Positions 57,180-64,000 of a stretch of DNA of 64,000 bases are shown piece by piece. The stretch is taken from assembly GCF_902810445.1 (NCBI RefSeq), contig NZ_LR778175.1, forward strand, positions 1,507,001-1,571,000, given 5' to 3'. The DNA comes from Candidatus Nitrosacidococcus tergens. GTDB lineage: Bacteria; Pseudomonadota; Gammaproteobacteria; Nitrosococcales; Nitrosococcaceae. The position numbers and the translations under genes were made by a program. The notes beneath the pieces are model-generated. The model was not told the origin of the DNA. It saw nothing but the letters and a program-made list of their open reading frames with translations, and searched no databases. How positions within the stretch are numbered: the first letter of the stretch is position 1; every line of letters starts with the position of its first letter.

Positions 57180-57208
57180 ATGACTTGAATAGTGTTTCAA
57201 GGTAAAAT
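57180..57208 (+). promoter_or_regulatory. Putative promoter of tRNA-Ala
   Basis: ATGACT (57180-57185) and TAAAAT (57203-57208) are 17 bases apart and end 24 bases before the tRNA. The spacer contains a 6-bp inverted repeat CTTGAA/TTCAAG (57184-57201). The consensus match is modest. Confidence 0.4.
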
Positions 57209-57232
57209 CCAACCAATTAGTTCATTGATATT

Positions 57233-57308
<76 letters not shown>

Positions 57309-57709
57309 CTTTTCGAGAAACTAACCTAAACTGGTTAATTTTTTTACCCGTATTTCTCAGTACTAATATGGGTTCCGGTCATGTTGCAATGGACTTGGTG
57401 TAGTCCCCCGACTGTTGACATTTTGCCCCCAACACTTATCCAGATAGGTGGTGAACACTCACTAGACGAGTTGCTGTGTCGATAACTTTTCATCACCTAT
57501 ATGTCCATAGCCCCACCGTACAGCTTTCCGTGATAGAGTCAAGCTCATTGATAGAGGGCGCTTCTGAAATTCGTATCAATTTGGCAGCACCCAATGTATC
57601 TCTGTGCCATCAAACATTTGATCAATGTTTAGGCCGAATGCATCATCTTATTCGTTCTTTTGCAGAGGATAATTATTAATTACTTGCAGTAGCATTTCCA
57701 TACAAAACC
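57309..57709. other. Start of foreign stretch, no intact gene
   Basis: Base composition is visibly richer in GC than the flanking genome. One open frame at 57476-57679 (starting VSITFHHLYVHSPTVQLSVI) is 67 codons long. It may be an N-terminal piece of the AraC-type remnant, but I recognise no motif in it. Confidence 0.4.
57320..57350 (+). terminator. Weak hairpin plus T-run after tRNA-Ala
   Basis: A short AACC/GGTT stem is followed by AATTTTTTT. It is a plausible terminator for the tRNA but thermodynamically weak. Confidence 0.4.
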
Positions 57710-58238
57710 ATGCCCAATTCTGATGTATATACGCATTTTTTCGAGAAGGCACGACTTTATACAGAGCAAGAGCATGCTGGGCTACACGTTTCACCTCAGA
57801 CTTTGTCGAGTAAGCTAAAAAACGCTAACAGTTCGCTAAAAAAGATTGCTATTGATTTATCTGCAAAGACATTACGGCGATCCTAGCTTGTCGATGGCTG
57901 AGCGTGTACGACGGGCCTTACTCTGTACTCTCAGTGCAACAGGTGGAAGTAAATCAGCGGTTGCTGAGTCGTTATTCCTACATCCTCGCACAATGCAACG
58001 CAAGTTAAGTAATGAAAAGGCCACATTTGAAGGCATAAGGGATAACGTACGTAGGGAAATTGCACTACGCTACCTCACACAGACAAACATTCCATTAACC
58101 CAGTTAACAAACTTGCTGGGTTACTCCAATCAATCGGTACTTACTAGTTCATGTAGACGATGGTTCGATATGCCGCCTACCAAAGTCAGAAATACGATGT
58201 CTCTGGCTCCATCTGGGCAGAGCTCATATCTGGGGTGA
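57710..58238 (+). pseudogene. Remnant of AraC-family regulator
   Basis: The main open piece (57846-58238) reads LQRHYGDPSLSMAERVRRAL, AVAESLFLHPRTMQRKLSNE, VRREIALRYLTQTNIPLTQL and LLGYSNQSVLTSSCRRWFDM, then PPTKVR. This is the double helix-turn-helix DNA-binding domain of AraC/OruR-like regulators, including the signature before PPTxxR. The effector domain is missing. A frame ahead of it (57710-57886) encodes LHVSPQTLSSKLKNANSSLK, another HTH-like piece in a different frame. Either two regulators were fused or one has been scrambled. It is not expected to be functional. Confidence 0.72.
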
Positions 58239-58552
58239 GCAAAGAAACTATACGCCTAACATATAAATTACTTATGGATTGGCACTTAGAAACCTAAATG
58301 CCCGTAAACACACATCTACCCATCGGCACCTATACTCAATTATTGTATGAGCTTCTAATTGGAAGAGAGTTTGGAATAGTGGATATGTTTTAAATCCTTT
58401 CCAAAAATCTTGTTTTGTTTTTTCATTCGGTTGTAGTTTGGGCTTGTTATTAGTCTCAGTTGGGACAGGAACTGTTCGACCTTATTGGCTATGCGGGACC
58501 AACATGTGAGATATGTGCATAGTGCTACTGTCAACAACACGAGGAGAGCGTG
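58239..58552. other. Unassigned debris between regulator and hsdR remnants
   Basis: No coherent frame with recognised motifs is seen here. A minus-strand 155-codon frame (58822-58355) passes through, but only its middle (HVNYYKLSGNPDGKKF) matches anything, namely the downstream part of HsdR. The rest is out-of-frame. Confidence 0.4.
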
Positions 58553-59841
58553 TAGATACCCGATAAACTTCTTTCCGTCCGGGTTACCACTTAGTTTGTA
58601 GTAGTTCACATGGTAAACGCAACACATTACGGTTTTCGATGGCGTGAGTGATGGTGTAAGCGTGTAGCTGTTGCTGGAAGATATCAGCTGTGGTCTTGAA
58701 GTTAGCTTACTGCCCTTCGATCTGCTGATAGTTAGCATTATCTTCAAAAATTGATGTACCGGTAAAGCCAAACAACTGTGCATTGGGGAAGAATTCCTTG
58801 ATGGCTTTGTGGTTCTCACCAAATTGCGAGCGATGCACTAGCGTTTCGGTGTTGGTGTTTTCCTCAACGCAGCCTTTCTGAAATTTGTTGAATTCTTCCC
58901 GGGTCTGTCGATCAAGATCTTTGCGATCCACCACGAACAGACACTTGTCAATGTCTGGATTGTCTTTCAGCAGGGTGGAAGCTTTGAACGAGGTAAGCGT
59001 TTTGCCGCTGCCAGTGGTGTGCCAGATGTACCCGTTGCCACAACGCTGGTAGGATGCACCCGACAATCGCCTTAATCGCATAGATTTGATACGGGCGCAT
59101 TATCAGCAGCTTTTGTTCATTAGCTACCAACACCATATATCGACTAATCATCTGCCCCAACGTGCATTTGACGAGGAAGGCATCAGCAAAGCTATCTAGA
59201 TGCGTAATTTCACTGTTGTCCTCAGCAGCAAACTGATAGAATGGCAGAAAACGCTCATCAGCATTGAAGCTGAAGTGACGGTTATTGTTGTTGACGAAAT
59301 ACCAAGTATCTGAACGGTTGCTGACAATGAATAATTGTAAAAAGCATAGTAGAGTTTTGATGTAGCCATTGCCGGGATCATTCTTGTAGTCAACGATCTG
59401 CTGCATTGCCCGACGTGGGCTGATAGCCAGCGTCTTCAGTTCGATCTGCACCACCGGCACACCGTTGATCAATAAGATCACATCATACCGATGATGGCTG
59501 TAGTCGGTGCTGATACGTAGCTGGTTGATCACCTTGAAGTTGTTCTTGCACCAATCCTTGATGTTGATCAGCGTGTAGTAGAGTAGCGTACCATCGTCGC
59601 GCTTAAAGCTATTTTTCTCACGCAGGTACTTAGCAGCAGCGAAGATATCAGGAGTGACGATAGATTCGAGCAGGCGAGCAAACTCGCTATCGGTGAGATG
59701 AACACGGTTGAGTGCCTCGAAATGCTAGCGAAAGTTGTATTCCAGTGTGGTACGGTCACGGATATCTGGGCGATAGGTGTACTTGAGATCTTCCAGTTTG
59801 GAGATCAGATCTTGCTCGATTTGGTTTTCGATTGCCGTCAT
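58553..59841 (-). pseudogene. hsdR: Decayed type I restriction enzyme R subunit
   Basis: From ATG 59841 the frame reads MTAIENQIEQDLISKLEDLK then YTYRPDIRDRTTLEYNFR, an amber stop at codon 39, and on through NIKDWCKNNFKVINQLRI, VVQIELKTLAISPRRAMQQI and TLGQMISRYMVLVANEQKLL. After AIVGCI there is a frameshift into GNGYIWHTTGSGKTLTSFKA (Walker A helicase motif) and FVVDRKDLDRQTREEFNKFQ. A deletion then joins ETLV to HRSQFGENHKAIKEFF, removing the DECH-box region. It continues with FGFTGTSIFEDN, frameshifts to NFKTTADIFQQQLHAYTIT and is then lost. At least one stop, two frameshifts and two deletions are present. Confidence 0.9.
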
Positions 59842-59996
59842 GAACTAAGCCTCAAAATTGTGAGCTAGCACAGATCAGGTTCCTACTCAAGTTGTTCTGC
59901 GTCATTGTGTTTTATTCATTGCTTAAGCATCACCAAATATTTATTATTCCTTCCCTCATGATCTTCTAATTATTATCTATATGAATTATTTAAAAA
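59842..59996. other. Spacer between hsdR and hsdS remnants
   Basis: No gene is seen. Base composition falls back to AT-rich around 59930, so the GC-rich insert edge probably lies near the hsdR start. Confidence 0.4.
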
Positions 59997-60478
59997 ATTT
60001 CCAGAACTTAAAGATGAAGAAAGTATGGAAAACTATGAAATTAAATAAACTTGCAGATCTGATTACCAGAACCTAATTTTATAGCTTCAAAAAAATAATA
60101 TTTTATTTTCTATTGCAGGTGCATTAGGTATTACCGCTATAGTTGATAAAGAAATTCTACCAGCTAATATAAATCAAGCATTAGTAATTATTCATTTAAA
60201 AAAATCAGAGGTTACTAAAGTATATCAATAGGTTTTTGTCATCTAATTTAATCTAAGCAAATATTCTAAGAATTAAAATAGAAAACTGTTCAGTCAAATA
60301 TTTCTTTAACCTAGCTAGAAGAATTTAATATTCTCTCTCTATTTTAGAGGAGCAACAGAAAATAACCGCTTATCACTCTTCCTTAGAGAATTTTATACCA
60401 ATCAAACTCAAAAAATAGTTGCTTTAAAACAGCATAAAAAAGGCTTAATACAGCAGCAATATTATTTTCTTAAGTAAA
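59997..60478 (+). pseudogene. hsdS: Decayed type I restriction specificity subunit fragment
   Basis: Pieces on the plus strand follow HsdS order: KFPELKDEESMENYEIK (a repeat-start before a target-recognition domain), GALGITAIVDKEILPANINQ then ALVIIHLKKSEVTKVYQ and a stop, and finally EEQQKITAYHSSLENF. A one-base frameshift then gives TNQTQKIVALKQHKKGLIQQ. The last is the conserved coiled-coil end of HsdS. Most target-recognition sequence is deleted. It is AT-rich, unlike the adjoining hsdR remnant. Confidence 0.78.
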
Positions 60479-60913
60479 TTAGTCTTTCATCGCTTGTGCT
60501 TGTCTTAGGCTAACTTCTTCCATGGAGCCATGATTTCCTTGCGGGCAAGTAATAGTTTCATCATAAGGATGATAAATGCAACGCTCAGAAATAGTATTTT
60601 CTATATAGACTTGCTTAGTTTCTTTAAGTAATGCTGCTTGTGCTTTTACTTTTGCTGTAGTGTGCTCTAGTAATGTTTGTTGGTATTGAAGTGCCTGTAA
60701 ACGCTCTTTTTTGGTCAATCTTCTTGGTTTTTGGTAACCATAACCCATTGGATTACCAAAAGGTATGATTCCTGGGTAGCTCCAAAAAAACGGATTATAT
60801 ATTCCTACTGGATAACCCCAACCAAAGAAGCCACCATAGAAAAAATTACCTGCTTGAGCAGAAGATAAGAAAAATAAGTTTAATAATAGGAGTAGGATAG
60901 TTTTTTGTTTCAT
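60479..60913 (-). CDS. Secreted Gly/aromatic-rich protein of unknown function
   Basis: The start is ATG 60913, six bases after AAGGAG; the ATG six bases further up overlaps the ribosome site. The 144-residue protein has a signal peptide ending SSAQA, a stretch rich in Gly, Phe, Tyr, Trp and Pro (NFFYGGFFGWGYPVGIYNPF onward), a basic Lys/Arg cluster, a helical region (LQALQYQQTLLEHTTAKVKA) and two Cys (CIYHPYDETITC) that could form a disulfide. No family is recognised. It is probably periplasmic or surface-exposed. Confidence 0.75.
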   Translation of the reverse strand: MKQKTILLLLLNLFFLSSAQAGNFFYGGFFGWGYPVGIYNPFFWSYPGIIPFGNPMGYGYQKPRRLTKKERLQALQYQQTLLEHTTAKVKAQAALLKETKQVYIENTISERCIYHPYDETITCPQGNHGSMEEVSLRQAQAMKD

Positions 60914-61052
60914 AGCCATCTCCTTTTATATGCTATAGCTATTATATTAAGCCATCCTGAATTTAGGTATTTAAAGAATACTTGAACCAGATCTACCTTA
61001 AATTAAATTCCCCTCTTCATTCCATAACGTGCATAGGGTAGAATTTCAATCA

Positions 61053-61058
61053 TATAAT
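61053..61058 (+). promoter_or_regulatory. Perfect -10 hexamer before tRNA-Arg
   Basis: TATAAT lies 30 bases before the tRNA. The corresponding -35 area (TGCATA) is weak. Confidence 0.4.
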
Positions 61059-61088
61059 TTGTATTTTTTTCGGGAATTAAGAGAGTTA

Positions 61089-61165
61089 GCCCCGGTAGCT
61101 CAGATGGATAGAGCGTCCCCCTCCTAAGGGGAAGGTCACACGTTCGAATCGTGTTCGGGGCACCA
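61089..61165 (+). tRNA. tRNA-Arg (anticodon CCT)
   Basis: This is a 77-nt cloverleaf with the CCA encoded. Acceptor GCCCCGG pairs with TCGGGGC. The anticodon arm is TCCCC-CTCCTAA-GGGGA, with anticodon CCT for codon AGG. The T arm is ACACG-TTCGAAT-CGTGT. A Rof-like gene starts 20 bp downstream. Confidence 0.97.
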
Positions 61166-61184
61166 ATGTATTATTGGAGGTGGG

Positions 61185-61421
61185 GTGTCAAACTATATTC
61201 CTATTAACTGCGATCTTCATGATCGCTTAGAAATACTTGCTACTTATGGCAAGTTTTGCTCTATTATTTACCAAGAGAAAAATGGTGGTTGCTCAGAAGT
61301 AAATGATAAGATTGTAGATATTTACACAAAAAACAAAGAAGAATTTATATTACTTAGCTCAAATCAATCTATTCGCTTAGACAGATTGATTACCGTAGAT
61401 GGGCAATCCTATAAAGAGTAA
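61185..61421 (+). CDS. Rof-like Rho-binding antiterminator
   Basis: This 78-residue protein has GTG start and GGAGG four bases upstream. The opening SNYIPINCDLHDRLEILATY and the ending LDRLITVDGQSY match Rof/YaeO, a small Sm-like-fold inhibitor that binds Rho and lowers termination. It lies right behind tRNA-Arg and its stop is 1 bp from the convergent gene's stop. Confidence 0.75.
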   Translation: MSNYIPINCDLHDRLEILATYGKFCSIIYQEKNGGCSEVNDKIVDIYTKNKEEFILLSSNQSIRLDRLITVDGQSYKE

Positions 61422-61422
61422 T

Positions 61423-62034
61423 TCACTCCTTAGCTTTGCTGGCTTTCTTGATATTAAGGTATTGCCAACTAACTGCTATAAGAATACATGGCATTAAAAA
61501 AATACCTATCCATACTATTAAAGATAGTTTGTCAAACCAAACAAAGATGAGAAGTAAATATAGAGTATCTTCTGCTTCAAAACCAAAAAAATTAGGAAGT
61601 TTAATTGCCTCTTTTCCTGCTTTTTGCTCAATTATGTTGCGGATTTGAAAAGTTACTGCAATTGCGATACCTTCTAATAATCCCATGATAGGAGCCCACT
61701 CTCCTAAGTAGGAATCTCTAAGCCCCCAGCCAATACCTAAAAACAAAACAGTAGTAGTGATTGTATCTACTGTTAGATCGTAAAAATGCCCAAAATAGGA
61801 TTGTTTTCCGCTGATTCGAGCTAGCTCTCCATCTACATGATCAAGAAATCCCGTTAGAATCCATAGCCAAGCTGCAAGATAGAGATATTCTCCTCCACTA
61901 AATAAAAATGCAGAACCTATCCCTGTAGCAAAGCGTAATGTCGTAATATGATTAGGGATAACCCAACTGTTGTGAAATAATTTTGCAACAAAAATTGCAA
62001 GGCGTATTTCCCAAGGAGGATTAACAGAAAACAT
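61423..62034 (-). CDS. CDP-alcohol phosphatidyltransferase family protein
   Basis: This 203-residue membrane enzyme has the complete CDP-alcohol motif D65-x2-D68-G-x2-A72-R73-x8-G82-x3-D86-x3-D90. Hydrophobic segments are at about 37-62, 90-125 and 155-195. It transfers a phosphoalcohol from a CDP-linked donor to form a phospholipid or related product. Which lipid (PgsA, PssA or inositol-type) is not decidable. Confidence 0.88.
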   Translation of the reverse strand: MFSVNPPWEIRLAIFVAKLFHNSWVIPNHITTLRFATGIGSAFLFSGGEYLYLAAWLWILTGFLDHVDGELARISGKQSYFGHFYDLTVDTITTTVLFLGIGWGLRDSYLGEWAPIMGLLEGIAIAVTFQIRNIIEQKAGKEAIKLPNFFGFEAEDTLYLLLIFVWFDKLSLIVWIGIFLMPCILIAVSWQYLNIKKASKAKE

Positions 62035-62105
62035 GAGATCCTATATATAAAATTTAAAACCAAAAGAGAAAGTTTTTACAGAACTTTTACAGGTACAGGA
62101 ATCTC

Positions 62106-63569
62106 TTACAGTCCTAGCTGATTCCAAATATTATCTATCTTTTGCTTTACTTCTTTATTCATTGTAATTGTTTCTCCCCATTCTCTTGTTGTTTCTCCTT
62201 GCCATTTATGGGTTGCATCAAAACCAATTTTTGATCCTAATCCTGAAATAGGCGAAGCAAAATCTAAATAATCAATCGGAGTATTTTCAATAATGGTACA
62301 ATCTCGCGCCGGATCCATACGAGTTGTCATCGCCCACACTACATCTTTCCAATCTCTAGCATTAATATCATCATCAGTCACAATCACAAATTTTGTATAC
62401 ATAAATTGACGCAAAAAAGACCAAACTCCAAACATAACCCGCTTTGCATGACCAGGATATTGTTTTTTTATTGTAATGACAGCCATTCGATAGGAACACC
62501 CTTCTGGAGGAAGGTAAAAATCAGTAATCTCTGGAAATTGTCGCTGTAGAATAGGAATAAAAACCTCGTTAAGTGCAACGCCTAAAATAGCTGGTTCATC
62601 TGGAGGGCGACCAGTGTAAGTGCTATGATAAATAGGGTTATGCCGATGGGTAATACGCTCTATGGTAAAAATGGGAAAAGACTCCACCTCGTTGTAATAT
62701 CCCGTATGATCTCCAAAGGGACCTTCAGGGGCTTCTTCTCCAGGGTTAAGATAACCTTCTAATACAATTTCTGCACTGGCTGGGATTTGTAATTCACTGC
62801 CTAAAGAGGAGATAAGTTCTGTTTTTGAACCCCGTAATAAGCCTGCGAAAGCATACTCCGATAGAGTATCAGGAATTGGGGTAACTGCACTTAAAATAGT
62901 AGCAGGATCAGCACCTAGTACAACGACAATAGGAAAAGATTTTCCTGGATAAACTTGCTGCCAATCTTGATAATCTAAAGCTCCTCCTCGATGAGTAAGC
63001 CAACGCATAATCACTTTGTTAGGAGCAATTACTTGCTGGCGATAAATACCCATATTTTGTCGAGGCTTGTGGGGGCCTTTGGTGACTACCAAACCCCAAG
63101 TAATCAAAGGGGCTATATCTTTAGGCCAACAAGTTTGAATAGGAAATTTTCCTAGATCAACGGCTGATCCTTCAAGAACAACTTCTTGGCAGGGAGCTGA
63201 TTTAACGATTTTAGGTGCCATATGTAGCACTTTTTTAAAGATAGGTAGATTTTCCCATACTTCTTTTATCCCTCGAGGAGGATTAGGGGCTCTTAGAAAA
63301 GCAAGTAATTCTCCTATTTCCCTAAGAGCAGATACTGAATTCTCTCCCATCCCAAGTGCTACTCTATGAGGAGTACCAAATAAATTACCAAGTACAGGTA
63401 TAGAAGAGCCTTTTGTATTTTCAAAAAGCAGTGCTGGCCCTTCATTATTCAAAACCCGACTGCAAATTTCAGTCATTTCTAAGTAAGGGTCTATTTCTAC
63501 CCGAATTCGTTTTAATTCTTTTTTCTTTTCTAATTTACTTAGAAAATCACGAAAATCTCTATATTTCAT
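62106..63569 (-). CDS. ubiD: 4-hydroxy-3-polyprenylbenzoate decarboxylase UbiD
   Basis: This 487-residue prenylated-FMN decarboxylase of ubiquinone synthesis has FENTKGSSIPVLGNLFGTPH, NMGIYRQQV, EGPFGDHTGYYN and KFVIVTDDDINARDWKDVVW. Length is normal for the UbiD branch. It would need UbiX for its cofactor, which is not in the window. Confidence 0.96.
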   Translation of the reverse strand: MKYRDFRDFLSKLEKKKELKRIRVEIDPYLEMTEICSRVLNNEGPALLFENTKGSSIPVLGNLFGTPHRVALGMGENSVSALREIGELLAFLRAPNPPRGIKEVWENLPIFKKVLHMAPKIVKSAPCQEVVLEGSAVDLGKFPIQTCWPKDIAPLITWGLVVTKGPHKPRQNMGIYRQQVIAPNKVIMRWLTHRGGALDYQDWQQVYPGKSFPIVVVLGADPATILSAVTPIPDTLSEYAFAGLLRGSKTELISSLGSELQIPASAEIVLEGYLNPGEEAPEGPFGDHTGYYNEVESFPIFTIERITHRHNPIYHSTYTGRPPDEPAILGVALNEVFIPILQRQFPEITDFYLPPEGCSYRMAVITIKKQYPGHAKRVMFGVWSFLRQFMYTKFVIVTDDDINARDWKDVVWAMTTRMDPARDCTIIENTPIDYLDFASPISGLGSKIGFDATHKWQGETTREWGETITMNKEVKQKIDNIWNQLGL

Positions 63570-63715
63570 AACCTAAAAATACCATAAGAAAGCTAATATA
63601 TTCTTAGAGATAACTAAAACAGTATACCTTTTTATAAGCAGTAAAAATACTACATCTTTTATTGATATACCATTATTTTTATACTAGACTTATTTAGGCC
63701 TATATAGAATTTTTC

Positions 63716-63733
63716 GCACTTTAGGTAAAGTGC
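63716..63733. promoter_or_regulatory. Perfect palindrome upstream of smbP-like gene
   Basis: GCACTTTA and TAAAGTGC are separated by GG. The element is 46 bases before the smbP ATG, within a likely leader. It may be a repressor site or an mRNA hairpin. No regulator family is assigned. Confidence 0.45.
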
Positions 63734-63779
63734 AATAATTAGGCAGAGAATTTTCAATACTAATAGAGGGGTATAAGTT

Positions 63780-64000
63780 ATGAAGAAACTTATTGGGTTA
63801 ATTGCCGGTGTATTACTATCTTTTTCTGTATATGCAGGAAGTGGGCATTTAAGCGATGCAGTCGAGCATGCTAAAGCTGCATCTGGTGCTGCTAACTCAG
63901 AAGAAGTAACTGCCCATGCAACAGAGGCAATGAAACACGCTACAGCAGCTGATCAATCTAATCCACATGTTCAGGCTGGAGTAAAAGGCCTACAAGGCGC
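63780..64000 (+). CDS. SmbP-like small metal-binding protein (cut by window edge)
   Basis: The first 73 residues are visible. A signal peptide (MKKLIGLIAGVLLSFSVYAG) is followed by Ala/His/Glu-rich helical repeats: AVEHAKAASGAANSEEV, AHATEAMKHATAADQ and NPHVQAGVKGLQGA. Spaced His on amphipathic helices match SmbP, a periplasmic four-helix protein of Nitrosomonas that binds copper and other metals. GAGGGG lies about nine bases upstream of the ATG. The C-terminus is outside the window. Confidence 0.78.
   Translation, partial: MKKLIGLIAGVLLSFSVYAGSGHLSDAVEHAKAASGAANSEEVTAHATEAMKHATAADQSNPHVQAGVKGLQG

Noticed and set aside
58355..58822. 155-codon minus-strand open frame
   Set aside because: It is mostly out-of-frame hsdR sequence; only a short inner segment matches HsdR.
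63662..63685. TTGATA and TATACT as an smbP promoter
   Set aside because: The spacing is only 12 bases, too short for a sigma-70 promoter.

Overview
The window comes from an AT-rich gammaproteobacterial chromosome with dense, mostly housekeeping gene content. Gene order repeatedly follows conserved gammaproteobacterial neighbourhoods: mltB-rlpA-dacA-dat-lipB-lipA, rng-rlmH-rsfS-nadD-proA-holA-lptE-leuS, lolCD-comEC-msbA-lpxK, and metK-ahcY-metF. A partial gene at the right edge resembles SmbP, the small His-rich periplasmic metal-binding protein first described in Nitrosomonas europaea. Together with the low GC, this hints at a Nitrosococcus-like ammonia oxidiser (Chromatiales). That placement is an inference; no ammonia-oxidation gene is in the window.

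Layout. 1-3.6 kb (minus): truncated pilS, a small zinc-ribbon protein, bipA and suhB. 3.7-9.5 kb: bamD (plus), sucCD, a wrecked short-chain dehydrogenase, then a complete EF-P module (epmA, efp and divergent epmB). 9.5-16.7 kb (minus): citrate synthase, lipoate synthesis (lipA, lipB), dat, dacA, two tandem rlpA-type genes and mltB. 17-22.2 kb (plus): gatCA without gatB, a nucleotide-sugar dehydrogenase and epimerase pair, a lone ParB-fold protein, and rpmB-rpmG ending in a clear terminator. 22.3-29 kb: a fatty-acid desaturase, a Gld-type ABC export cluster with an auxiliary and a DUF4340 protein, mutM and a tiny membrane protein. 29-33.4 kb (minus): DUF4124 protein, glnA, tusA-like gene, PP-loop ATPase and a nitrilase-family amidase. 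33.4-34.5 kb: two decayed acetyltransferase genes. 34.5-44.4 kb (minus): rng to ilvA. 44.5-57.1 kb (mainly plus): rpiA, lolCD, comEC, msbA, lpxK, a Trm112-like gene, metK-ahcY-metF and gloA.

57.2-60.5 kb is the only clearly foreign stretch. Immediately after a tRNA-Ala(CGC) gene, base composition becomes visibly richer in GC. The stretch holds wreckage of an AraC-type regulator, a type I restriction subunit (hsdR) and a specificity subunit (hsdS), with no hsdM in the window. From 60.5 kb to the end: a secreted aromatic/Gly-rich protein, tRNA-Arg(CCT), a Rof-like antiterminator, a CDP-alcohol phosphatidyltransferase, ubiD and partial smbP.

The overall picture is a compact genome that is losing accessory genes: five pseudogenes are readable by eye and several conserved neighbourhoods lack expected members. 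I found no convincing new defence or biosynthetic system. The least characterised intact units are the TusA plus PP-loop/DUF814 pair, the tandem RlpA pair, the Gld-type exporter with an expanded acidic linker, and smbP with its upstream palindrome.
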